A stretch of 50,218 nucleotides of DNA from Candidatus Nomurabacteria bacterium (lineage in GTDB: Bacteria > Patescibacteriota > Minisyncoccia > Phycocordibacterales > UBA9973), in contig CALRFQ010000006.1 in the NCBI GenBank assembly GCA_943356675.1, positions 1 through 50,218 of the forward strand, given 5' to 3'. The notes under the pieces are model-generated. The model made no database searches. It was not told the origin of the DNA and saw only the letters and a program-made list of their open reading frames with translations. Below are positions 33,701 through 40,524 of the stretch, piece by piece (the first letter of the stretch is position 1; the number at the start of each line of letters is the position of its first letter). Both the position numbers and the translations under genes were made by a program.

Positions 33701-34531
33701 TCGTCCAATAGCAGTATTAAGAGATCCTGTTGAAAGTTTGGCTAGTGCCAATACTCCAACAGCTGTATTGCGTCCCTGACTCGCTGCATACATCGACTGC
33801 CTACCTATAGCAACATTTTGATGGCCAGTAGTGGCGCTATATCCATATGTTGCAGTACTGTTTGCTAATACATCAGCCCCAATAAATACACCTTGGTTTT
33901 GTTCACTTGTACCACCGATATTGTATCCAACCGCAACGTTATAAGTTGGGTCTGCATTCATACTACTAAAAATAGTATTTCCAATGTATACACTTTTTGC
34001 TATTCCCCAAACTGAAGTTAAGGACGAAAGAATATTTTCCCCAACAATTACTCCACCTGGAAGGTTAGTAGAATCTGTGGGACTAAGAAGTGGTGTTTGT
34101 GCTGCTGCTCCAGAGAATAAATTTTTACCGATAGCAACATACGAACCATATGTGTTATTTGGTAATGCATTATAGACTTTTACAAAACTACTGTTTGGAT
34201 ATTCTGTAACATCTGTTTTAGTGAATTTTGAATAGAGTTGATTTGCTGTATCATCCCAAAAGAAATTTGTATTGTCTTGAGCAAGTGTAGTTCCATTAGA
34301 AAATACTACTGAACCTGTCGTAAGCGCGGGAATAATCTGAACAGTACAATCTACTGTTCCAGGAGCACATGCAGGGTCTAAAGTATCACCAGCATTATAG
34401 AGTGGCGAAGCGAAAACTCTCACAACAAATGAGAATAGGAAAAAGAATACAAAAGAGGCCAGAAGTAATCTGTGCGTGTAGGCAATTTGTAATACTTTTT
34501 GAATTTTTTTATTATTAAATATTTGTTTCAT
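30758..34531 (-). CDS. Surface protein with 17-residue repeats and S74 chaperone domain (longer paralogue)
   Basis: 1257-residue surface protein. Residues ~15-42 form a signal/anchor (HRLLLASFVFFFLFSFVVRVFASP). Then comes a head region with NVAIGRQSMYAA/NTAIGRGAG-type repeats, and two blocks of 17-residue repeats with consensus SNFFGxxAGxxAxxAxN (5 copies, then 7), each closed by STFIGHNAGINDT and an almost identical ~100-residue segment. The S74 domain has SDINLKKNI (likely autocleavage/processing start) and HPGFIAQDVEQLFPLLV. A helical part and a Ser/Gly-rich low-complexity tail follow. The repeats suggest a trimeric beta-roll fibre; in phages S74 domains trimerise and then self-cleave. Adhesin function is inferred. 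Confidence 0.87.
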   Translation of the reverse strand: MKQIFNNKKIQKVLQIAYTHRLLLASFVFFFLFSFVVRVFASPLYNAGDTLDPACAPGTVDCTVQIIPALTTGSVVFSNGTTLAQDNTNFFWDDTANQLYSKFTKTDVTEYPNSSFVKVYNALPNNTYGSYVAIGKNLFSGAAAQTPLLSPTDSTNLPGGVIVGENILSSLTSVWGIAKSVYIGNTIFSSMNADPTYNVAVGYNIGGTSEQNQGVFIGADVLANSTATYGYSATTGHQNVAIGRQSMYAASQGRNTAVGVLALAKLSTGSLNTAIGRGAGNDATNGPASALSGSSNTFLGAHTTWTVGGISNATAVGAGTTLSQSNTVILGNGANVGIGTSAPAELLSLGSAGTTLGVLSLAGSTSGKVIIQPAVTAGSWTMTLPDNAGTNTYVLQTNGSGVTSWVSPGSGSGWALTGNTGTTPGTNFVGTTDAQDLIFKTNGAQTGKITAAGTAIHFGLNAGGSSGSTTDTNFFGQTAGHGASGASSSNFIGAYAGNGATSASNSNFFGQNAGLNAVSASNSNFFGQSAGSGASNAANSTFIGHNAGINDTVTNSSGHSSILIGDYTRTGGFSDSILLGSGVLATPIANTKAHQFMLADHITDVRWRGIEYTLPSLQGGVGEVLTNNGTGGLSWALPGGGSGWALTGNASTTPGTNFVGTTDAQDLIFKTNGAQTGKITAAGTAIHFGLNAGGSSGSVNNTNFFGSAAGFGTTTSANSNFFGNNSGYNATNAAESNFFGQGAGTAAVNSNNSNFFGTAAGYLASDAANSNFFGSYAGYNSTNSSYSNFFGFQAGKSATNAANSTFIGHNAGINDTVNNTSNDDSSILIGNYTGTGGFSNSILLGSGVLATPIANTKAHQFMLADHITDVRWRGIEYTLPSLQGGVGEVLSNNGSGVLSWAAIGNYVPTSRNLTINGTTHDLSLDATWTTYTLPTLTLGSVLFSNGTDITQDNTNFYWDDTNNRLGVGATPTTYTLEVGSSSVTGIVALFTNSSGYCDINPITTSLNCTSDINLKKNINKLFDNSSFNLDTSLTVGNTTLDTLMKLTPVQYNWKNETDSNNKHPGFIAQDVEQLFPLLVVTDSKTGIKSLNTTGLTPYIVESIQELNLKVTPLSSLDTTANGSLGSLIVQFLTDSANNIQNIFTNRITTKEICIDENTCLTEQDIRDLINTAHNGSSSSSGSSSGSGSGDGVGTGDSNTGSGSGAIGDSTVDDSSGTPAGGSGPVDDGSKPQSDLNINLDTPYVDPSTLIIEEIPVN
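31864..33300. repeat. Intragenic tandem duplication in the longer S74 gene
   Basis: Two long near-identical stretches: ~31864-32008 repeats at ~32659-32803 (offset 795 bp), and ~32420-32565 repeats near ~33105-33255 (offset ~690 bp). The ~105-bp difference equals two extra 51-bp (17-residue) repeats in the downstream block. This is a recent duplication of a whole repeat-plus-cap module. Confidence 0.8.
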
Positions 34532-34535
34532 TTAT

Positions 34536-34571
34536 GATAATACAATATACCCACTATACAACTGTATTATA
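34536..34571 (-). promoter_or_regulatory. Promoter/leader of the longer S74 gene
   Basis: TATAAT at 34571-34566 on the minus strand, 34 nt before the ATG. An inverted repeat ATAATACA (34536-34543)/TGTATTAT (34562-34569) spans the -10 and leader and could be an operator or RNA hairpin. The leader matches that of the shorter paralogue. Confidence 0.55.
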
Positions 34572-34597
34572 GCGCAAAAAAATATTTAAAAACAGCA

Positions 34598-34618
34598 AAA
34601 AAGCTTATATTATAAGTG
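34598..34618 (-). terminator. Weak terminator after pheT
   Basis: Minus strand CTTATAATATAAG followed by CTTTTTT, 8 bp after the pheT stop. The stem is AT-only. Confidence 0.45.
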
Positions 34619-34623
34619 GATAA

Positions 34624-36495
34624 CTATCTTATCTCAAATTCTCCCTTAGATAGAATTTCTGTATTTATTGTCTCCATTATTTTAGTTACTTCTTCATCTG
34701 TAAGTGTGCGGTTTTTGGCTTGGAAAACGAGTCTGTAGGCGTAAGAAGTGCGGTTTTCTTTAGTAAATTTATCCACAAGGCGCGGAGCATTTATGAGTAA
34801 GTCTCCACCATTTTTTGTGTATATATCCTCAAGAACTTTCACATCAGTCCCCTCTGGTACCCACACAGAAATGTCACGAGTGATGAATGGAAACGGTGAC
34901 CACATATTGAATTTCACTTCATTAGAAAATGAATTTTCAGGTCCTCGGATCTCCTGTCCAGTCGGGCTTACACCCTCAGGCAGGCCAGACCGTGAAAATT
35001 CGCTCCCTGCTTGTGCTACGAATTCATCTAGTTTCATTTCTTTCACTCCTTTCTTATCCGCATACGCGACGTGCAATTCTTCACCATTTTTTGTGAATAC
35101 ATTTCCGATTTCAAAAATTTTCACTTCATCAAGAGAAAGTAACGGTGCGTTTAATTTGTTCATTTCATAAGACTTCATAATTGCATCTGTAAGATTTGTG
35201 CGGAGGAAATTCTTATCTGAGGCAGAAGCAAGAACTTCCACTTCACCTTTATTTGCGAATACATATGTCATTACTTCTCTATAGCCTTTTTCTGTCAAAT
35301 TATTGCGCACTGCGAGAATTTTCGCGTATTCTGAATTCTCAGATAGAGATTTAGACTCTATCTGGGGAATTGTGCCGGCAATTTTATCGTAGCCATAAAC
35401 TCTGCCAATTTCTTCCACCATGTCTTCTGGAATTTGAATATCAAGACGAAGTGCTGGTGCAGTAACTATAAAAGTACCTCCCTTATTTTCGTATACATAA
35501 GAATAATTTTTAAGTATTTTCTCTATGTCTTCATCTGCAATACTACTTCCGAGCTTCCTATTCACCATCTCTGTAGTGAAAGTAACCTTACTCTCTTCTT
35601 GTTTTATAGGATACACATCTACTATTTCTTCATAAACAGCATCCGGGAACATTTCCATAAAGAGCCCTGTGAGCTCAAGCATACCGAAGTCTCCATGTGT
35701 AGAAGATAAATCATTCTCGAAACGCTTTGCAGAATCTGAAAGTAGGCTGAGTCTGCGGGCAGTTTTGCGGACCGTCGCTGGATCGAAGCTTGCAATTTCA
35801 AGCACTACATCTGTAGTACTTTCACTTATGCCAGAATCAAGCCCTCCCTTCACACCAGCAAGTGCAAGACTCTTCGTGCCGTCTGTAATAACCAAGTCAC
35901 TTTCTTTTAACTTCGCCACAACTTTTTCTCTGCCAACAACTGGAAGCTCTTCACCATCATTTGCATTTCTGATTACGATTTTTTCATCAGCAAGTTTCGC
36001 TAAATCATAAGCATGGCATGGCTGACCGCAATCATACATTACGATATTTGTGGCATCCACGATATTGTTTATACTTCTTTGCCCTATAGATTCTAAATGC
36101 TTCACCACCCAGTCAGGACTAGGACCCACTTTCACATTTCGAATTATACGCCCCATATAACGGCGACAATTTGGAGTACTGATTTCAATTTTTAGACCTG
36201 CCCCGTCAGAAGTACTCTTTCCTTCGGGGTTCGTGACCTTAGGAACTTTATACATTACTGATGGATCATTATATTTAATTCCAAGTTGCCCTGCCACTTC
36301 CTTCGCCACTCCGTGGTGTGATAGCAAATCATGCGCCCTGTTTGGTAAAATATTTAAATCAAAAATTTTATCGCCATCTGCTAGACTCTCTACTCCTTCC
36401 ACTTCTGTAAGGTGGTAAGTAAAAACATCCGCGAGCTTCTCAGCTTCACACACTTCAGGCACATACCATTTAAGCCAATTGTAAGAAATTTTCAT
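34624..36495 (-). CDS. pheT: Phenylalanyl-tRNA synthetase beta subunit, shortened
   Basis: Beta subunit of the (alpha-beta)2 PheRS. The 623-residue product begins MKISYNWLKWYVPE and passes straight into FDLNILPNRAHDLLSHHGVAKEVA, so the EMAPII-like tRNA-binding domain (normally ~residues 40-150) is missing. The B3/4 editing region, the B5 DNA-binding-like domain and the catalytic-like core (EDMVEEIGRVYGYDKI) are present, and it ends with the FDX-ACB anticodon-binding domain (FPFITRDISVWVPEGT... RTLTDEEV). Typical PheT is ~790-800. It follows pheS by 3 bp. Confidence 0.95.
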   Translation of the reverse strand: MKISYNWLKWYVPEVCEAEKLADVFTYHLTEVEGVESLADGDKIFDLNILPNRAHDLLSHHGVAKEVAGQLGIKYNDPSVMYKVPKVTNPEGKSTSDGAGLKIEISTPNCRRYMGRIIRNVKVGPSPDWVVKHLESIGQRSINNIVDATNIVMYDCGQPCHAYDLAKLADEKIVIRNANDGEELPVVGREKVVAKLKESDLVITDGTKSLALAGVKGGLDSGISESTTDVVLEIASFDPATVRKTARRLSLLSDSAKRFENDLSSTHGDFGMLELTGLFMEMFPDAVYEEIVDVYPIKQEESKVTFTTEMVNRKLGSSIADEDIEKILKNYSYVYENKGGTFIVTAPALRLDIQIPEDMVEEIGRVYGYDKIAGTIPQIESKSLSENSEYAKILAVRNNLTEKGYREVMTYVFANKGEVEVLASASDKNFLRTNLTDAIMKSYEMNKLNAPLLSLDEVKIFEIGNVFTKNGEELHVAYADKKGVKEMKLDEFVAQAGSEFSRSGLPEGVSPTGQEIRGPENSFSNEVKFNMWSPFPFITRDISVWVPEGTDVKVLEDIYTKNGGDLLINAPRLVDKFTKENRTSYAYRLVFQAKNRTLTDEEVTKIMETINTEILSKGEFEIR

Positions 36496-36498
36496 ATA

Positions 36499-37203
36499 TT
36501 AAAATTGATTGATGCGTAAGTCACCTTGGTAAAATAAACGAACATCGGGAATATTCCAGCGTATCATTGCGATGCGATCAAGTCCTCCACCGAAAGCAAA
36601 GCCCTGGACTTTCGCGGGGTCGAGGCCGGCGTTTTTAAGCACATTCGGATGAATCATTCCTCCGCCCATCATCTCAAGCCAACGCCCATTAAATTTCGCA
36701 TGCACTTCCACAGATGGCTCAGTGAATGGAAAGAAGCTTGGTCTGAATTCTATTTCCACATTTTCACCAAGAACTTTTTTATAAAATTCAATTAAGATTC
36801 CTTTCATATGAGAAATATTTATATTCTCACCGATCATACATCCATCGATTTGGAAAAATTGCATTTCGTGAGTGGCGTCTGTTGATTCATTTCTGAAAAC
36901 TTTTCCGATAGAGATAAATGCACCTTCTTTCATTTCTTCTTCTGCCATTTTTTTTAACATATGTGCTGAAGTATTAGTAGCATGAGTACGAAGCACAGTA
37001 TCAGCTCCTTTAATATAAAAAGTATCCTGCATATCCCGTGCGGGGTGATCCTTCGGTACATTAAGTGCATCAAAGTTATACCATGTCGTTTCAAGTTCAG
37101 GACCATTTGCTACCTCAAATCCAAGGCCGGCAAAGACATTATACGCCTCACTAGCAAGCAGTGTGAGGGGGTGCAGAGTTCCTTTCATATCCTTATTTTC
37201 CAT
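36499..37203 (-). CDS. pheS: Phenylalanyl-tRNA synthetase alpha subunit, catalytic core only
   Basis: Catalytic subunit of PheRS. At 234 residues it is ~100 shorter than usual (~330-350): the N-terminal coiled coil that contacts tRNA is absent and the protein begins at GTLHPLTLLASEAYNVF. Motif 2 (FRNESTDATHEMQFFQIDG) and motif 3 (FAFGGGLDRIAMIRWNIPDVR) are intact. The short start is not an annotation error: TATATT (37215-37210) ends 6 nt before the ATG, giving a leaderless mRNA with no room for a longer frame. Confidence 0.96.
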   Translation of the reverse strand: MENKDMKGTLHPLTLLASEAYNVFAGLGFEVANGPELETTWYNFDALNVPKDHPARDMQDTFYIKGADTVLRTHATNTSAHMLKKMAEEEMKEGAFISIGKVFRNESTDATHEMQFFQIDGCMIGENINISHMKGILIEFYKKVLGENVEIEFRPSFFPFTEPSVEVHAKFNGRWLEMMGGGMIHPNVLKNAGLDPAKVQGFAFGGGLDRIAMIRWNIPDVRLFYQGDLRINQF

Positions 37204-37209
37204 AGCTTA

Positions 37210-37215
37210 AATATA
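37210..37215 (-). promoter_or_regulatory. -10 box for leaderless pheST mRNA
   Basis: TATATT on the minus strand, 6 nt before the pheS ATG. Confidence 0.55.
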
Positions 37216-37257
37216 CCCTTTTTTAGGGCTTTTTGAAAGTCTTTATAATTTAGGAAA

Positions 37258-37500
37258 CTATTCTCTAATAGAGATAAGATATTCCCCATCGTGCCTTACA
37301 AGACGGCAGTTTGTGTGAGTATCATCCTCGAAATGAGTAGACTCACCAGAACCTTCCTTTGACTTCGCGTCTTTGAAAAATACTTCAGACTCTTCTGCAG
37401 ACAAACCATACTCTAAGTAATGAGCAGCATGATGAATTCTGTCATGATGCTTACTATCATCGTAAGAGACACTATGCCCATGGATTATTGTGTGTATCAT
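37258..37500 (-). CDS. Hypothetical 80-residue His-rich protein
   Basis: I do not recognise this protein. It is small and soluble with a His-rich N-terminal half (HTIIHGHS, KHHDRIHHAAHYLEYGL), an acidic middle (ESTHFEDDTHTN), and a C-terminal strand (CRLVRHDGEYLISI). The clustered His residues could bind metal. TATAAT (37512-37507) ends 6 nt before the ATG, so it has its own leaderless promoter near the 3' end of the helicase gene. It lies between uvrD and pheS but appears transcriptionally separate. Confidence 0.7.
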   Translation of the reverse strand: MIHTIIHGHSVSYDDSKHHDRIHHAAHYLEYGLSAEESEVFFKDAKSKEGSGESTHFEDDTHTNCRLVRHDGEYLISIRE

Positions 37501-37506
37501 ATATTT

Positions 37507-37512
37507 ATTATA
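37507..37512 (-). promoter_or_regulatory. -10 box, leaderless start for the 37258-37500 gene
   Basis: TATAAT on the minus strand, 6 nt before the ATG at 37500. Confidence 0.6.
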
Positions 37513-37521
37513 TCACTATTA

Positions 37522-40512
37522 CTAATCTTTAAAAATTTTCTCTCCCAATTTGCAGTATGGGCACTCTTCAGAAGTACCTCCCCAAGGCTTAAAATGGCAC
37601 TCACGGCTGACCCAGTTAGCACCTAAGAGTGATTCTCTATATTCTTTTATATCCTTTATAAGTAGGTCAATCTCTTCCTCACCTACATGAGTGCTATATA
37701 TCGCATTATTATCTCCGTCTTTGGCCTCAAGGAAAAGAAGTCTTGAAACTGTCACATCCTTACCCTTCTCGGCGCCTTTTACCAAGTACGAATACATAGC
37801 GAGCTGGCGCATGAAGCTTGAGAGCTTGCCGTCATCATCCATCTTTTCAATTTCGTTTTTTGTTTTTGATTTGCCGGTTTTGAAATCTGTAATCGTCATT
37901 GTAGAGTCCGGGAATCTTTCAGTAAGGTCGAGCTTGCCGTATATAAGTAGCTCAGAATATCTCTCATCGCGGAATTGAAGTGACTTTTCTGAATCGTGAT
38001 CCTTTGCCAAACTCTTATAATAATTCTCCACCCAGAAATCAACGGCTTTATATGCATCCGTAAATAATTTCTTTAATTCCTTTTCGTCATTTACACCTTC
38101 CTTTTGCAATTCGTATTTAATTTTCTCTTTTATGTCAGCTTCTTTTGGTAATTTATTTTCTTTAAGAATATATTCAATAGTACTGTGCACGGTAGAGCCA
38201 AGAGCAAGCGAAGTGCCCTTCACTTCTGGTAGCTTCAAGAAATTACGGAAATACCACTTCCAAGCACATTCAAAAAAGTTATTGAGCAGTGTGACGGAAA
38301 CTTTCGTCTCCATATAATGACCCTTCACGAAGTCGGTCAGATTAATAAGCATATCTTTTTGTTCCTCTGTCACAATCTCTGTATAAACCTTTGGTCCATT
38401 CTTCGTGAGTATCTCGCTCTCTGTAACATCTGCAGATTTTATATTGAAATGATTTTTATCAAGCTCATTTATAATTTGTGCGAGCTCAAGCTCCCCACCC
38501 GTCAGATTCTCACGCGAGTATGAAATAGTACAGAACTCCTTCGCGCGAGTGATCGCCACATAGAGCTCCCTCTTGGCTTCTTCCACGCTACGCTCATTCA
38601 TATGCATTTTCACTTTCTCGGGGAGAGTGAAGCCACCCTTTTTCTCACTCATTAGGGTTTCCTCATTCATATGCCCTATCCAAACGCACTCAAATTGCTG
38701 ACCTTTAGATTTGTGAAGTGTCATCACTTCCACCCCACCAGTATTGGCAAAAGTTGCAAGCTCGATGTGATTGCCATAATCCTTCAAGCGGTCGATATAA
38801 TTTAAGAAATCTTTTATTTTTGCATTTAGGTGCTTAGCCTCAAATGAAAGTGCAAGGTGAATAAAGCTACGCACAACTTCCACATTACAAAGCAGAGTTT
38901 CGTGATCTTTTGATTTATATATAAGAAGTTCATTGCCTATTTCTGCCACTGTATGTGAGATTTTCTCAGCAGTTAGTGTATCCACCCAATTTTTCAAATT
39001 CTTTCCCCAGAGGGCTATATCACTTCCTCCAGCGAAAAGCCCGTCACCCTTTCCATGAGCAATCAAATCATCGATAGTTAATTTATCTGGTTTTAAAGTC
39101 TTTAAGAATTTATGAGCGTCGAGCGGAATTACCCCAGATGTACTGTCGAGAAGTGACTCACAGAGTAGCACAGAATTCATCGGGTCACTCACAATATTTA
39201 ATATCCTATATAAACTTTCAGATTCTTTCGCGCTCCAAAGAGATACTGACTTGCCCATAGAGACTGGTAGCCCCATGTCTTTCAGTATTTGCATAGCAGT
39301 GCGCACATGATGATTCTTTGGCACAAGAAGTGCACACTCTTCGGGCTTTACACCACTTTCAATCTTTGCTTTAAAATATAGTCCGGCACCGATGATCTCA
39401 TCGCGAGGGAAACTATATTCATTTAGATTTATCTTTTCATTCCCATCAATATTGCTATTCAATTTGCCATCAGCAAGGGAGCTCTCAAGTAGTTCATCAG
39501 CCAAAGCAAGAATTGGAGCAGTCGAACGGTAATTTTCAGTAAGAGTAATCTTTTTAGCCTTACCAAAATCTGTCTCAAAGTCTGTAAAATAATCAATATG
39601 TGCACCGGAGAATCCATAGATAAGCTGGCGGTCATCTCCCACTACAAATATGTTTGGTTGTTCCTCGTCTTTCCAAACTGCCTTTAGGAATCTGTTTTGA
39701 ATTTTACTTGAATCTTGATGCTCATCCACTAGTACATACAAGTAATCCTCTTTTATATCCGAAGCCACATCGGGATAATTTTCCACTAGCTTTACCGCAC
39801 ATTCTAAGACATCATCATAATCCATGAACATCAAATCCTTTTTCTTCTCTTCGTAAATACGATAAAATTCCACCACTTCGCGAGTGCGAGACAGTGACTC
39901 AATCTTTTTCTCTACTTCCTTTTTCAATTGACCTTTACTCTCACCACGAGAAGAAATACTTTCTGGATCTTCCTTCAAACTTTTAATATCACAATCAACT
40001 TCAATAAGAAATTCTTCAGGCTTCATTCCTACTCTCTTAAGAAGTGAGATGAGCTGCTTGAGCTCACTGAAGTACATGGAAGGATTTGTGCGTGGGCGAA
40101 TGTAATCCCATTCATTGTCGTGAAGAATTTCATCTACTAAGAAAACAGACTGATCCTCAGTGAGGAGCTCTGGGACTTTAGCAAAATCTAAGAGTTCATA
40201 ATTCTTCTCTACGATTTCGATTGCAAAAGCATGAAATGTGGAAATGTGCACATCGGAAGCGCTATTTCCTATATAGCTCTCCAAACGCTTCTTCATCTCA
40301 TGCACACCAGAATTCGTAAAGGTAAGACACAAAATACCATCGGCTTCAGATAGGCCTTTTGTGAGTATGTTTGCAATACGGAGTGCTAATACTTGCGTCT
40401 TCCCAGTACCAGGCCCTGCTACCACCATTGTAGGCCCTTCTGTGGCCTCCACAGCATCCTTTTGGGCTTTGTTTAGTTTGTTATATTCTGACTTAAATTC
40501 ATTGTCATTCAT
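37522..40512 (-). CDS. UvrD-type helicase with C-terminal RecB-like nuclease domain
   Basis: SF1A DNA helicase for repair or recombination. The start is placed at the ATG at 40512, 6 nt after a TATAAT; an in-frame TTG at 40530 would overlap that box. The 996-residue protein has the Q motif LNKAQKDAV, Walker A GPGTGKT (33-39), Walker B LVDEHQDSS, motif III/IV (FVVGDDRQLIYGFSGA, LTENYRST) and motif VI (VAITRAKE). The last ~260 residues form a PD-(D/E)XK nuclease (LLIYGKLDLTER, ITDFKTGKSK). Cysteines before it (FFECAWKWYF) and after it (ECPYC) are placed like the iron-sulfur cluster of AddB/AdnB-type enzymes. It is probably an end-resection helicase-nuclease in one chain. Confidence 0.88.
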   Translation of the reverse strand: MNDNEFKSEYNKLNKAQKDAVEATEGPTMVVAGPGTGKTQVLALRIANILTKGLSEADGILCLTFTNSGVHEMKKRLESYIGNSASDVHISTFHAFAIEIVEKNYELLDFAKVPELLTEDQSVFLVDEILHDNEWDYIRPRTNPSMYFSELKQLISLLKRVGMKPEEFLIEVDCDIKSLKEDPESISSRGESKGQLKKEVEKKIESLSRTREVVEFYRIYEEKKKDLMFMDYDDVLECAVKLVENYPDVASDIKEDYLYVLVDEHQDSSKIQNRFLKAVWKDEEQPNIFVVGDDRQLIYGFSGAHIDYFTDFETDFGKAKKITLTENYRSTAPILALADELLESSLADGKLNSNIDGNEKINLNEYSFPRDEIIGAGLYFKAKIESGVKPEECALLVPKNHHVRTAMQILKDMGLPVSMGKSVSLWSAKESESLYRILNIVSDPMNSVLLCESLLDSTSGVIPLDAHKFLKTLKPDKLTIDDLIAHGKGDGLFAGGSDIALWGKNLKNWVDTLTAEKISHTVAEIGNELLIYKSKDHETLLCNVEVVRSFIHLALSFEAKHLNAKIKDFLNYIDRLKDYGNHIELATFANTGGVEVMTLHKSKGQQFECVWIGHMNEETLMSEKKGGFTLPEKVKMHMNERSVEEAKRELYVAITRAKEFCTISYSRENLTGGELELAQIINELDKNHFNIKSADVTESEILTKNGPKVYTEIVTEEQKDMLINLTDFVKGHYMETKVSVTLLNNFFECAWKWYFRNFLKLPEVKGTSLALGSTVHSTIEYILKENKLPKEADIKEKIKYELQKEGVNDEKELKKLFTDAYKAVDFWVENYYKSLAKDHDSEKSLQFRDERYSELLIYGKLDLTERFPDSTMTITDFKTGKSKTKNEIEKMDDDGKLSSFMRQLAMYSYLVKGAEKGKDVTVSRLLFLEAKDGDNNAIYSTHVGEEEIDLLIKDIKEYRESLLGANWVSRECHFKPWGGTSEECPYCKLGEKIFKD

Positions 40513-40518
40513 AAGAAT

Positions 40519-40524
40519 ATTATA
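40519..40524 (-). promoter_or_regulatory. -10 box for the helicase gene, overlapping the murD stop
   Basis: TATAAT on the minus strand, 6 nt before the ATG at 40512. The murD stop codon lies within it. Confidence 0.6.
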
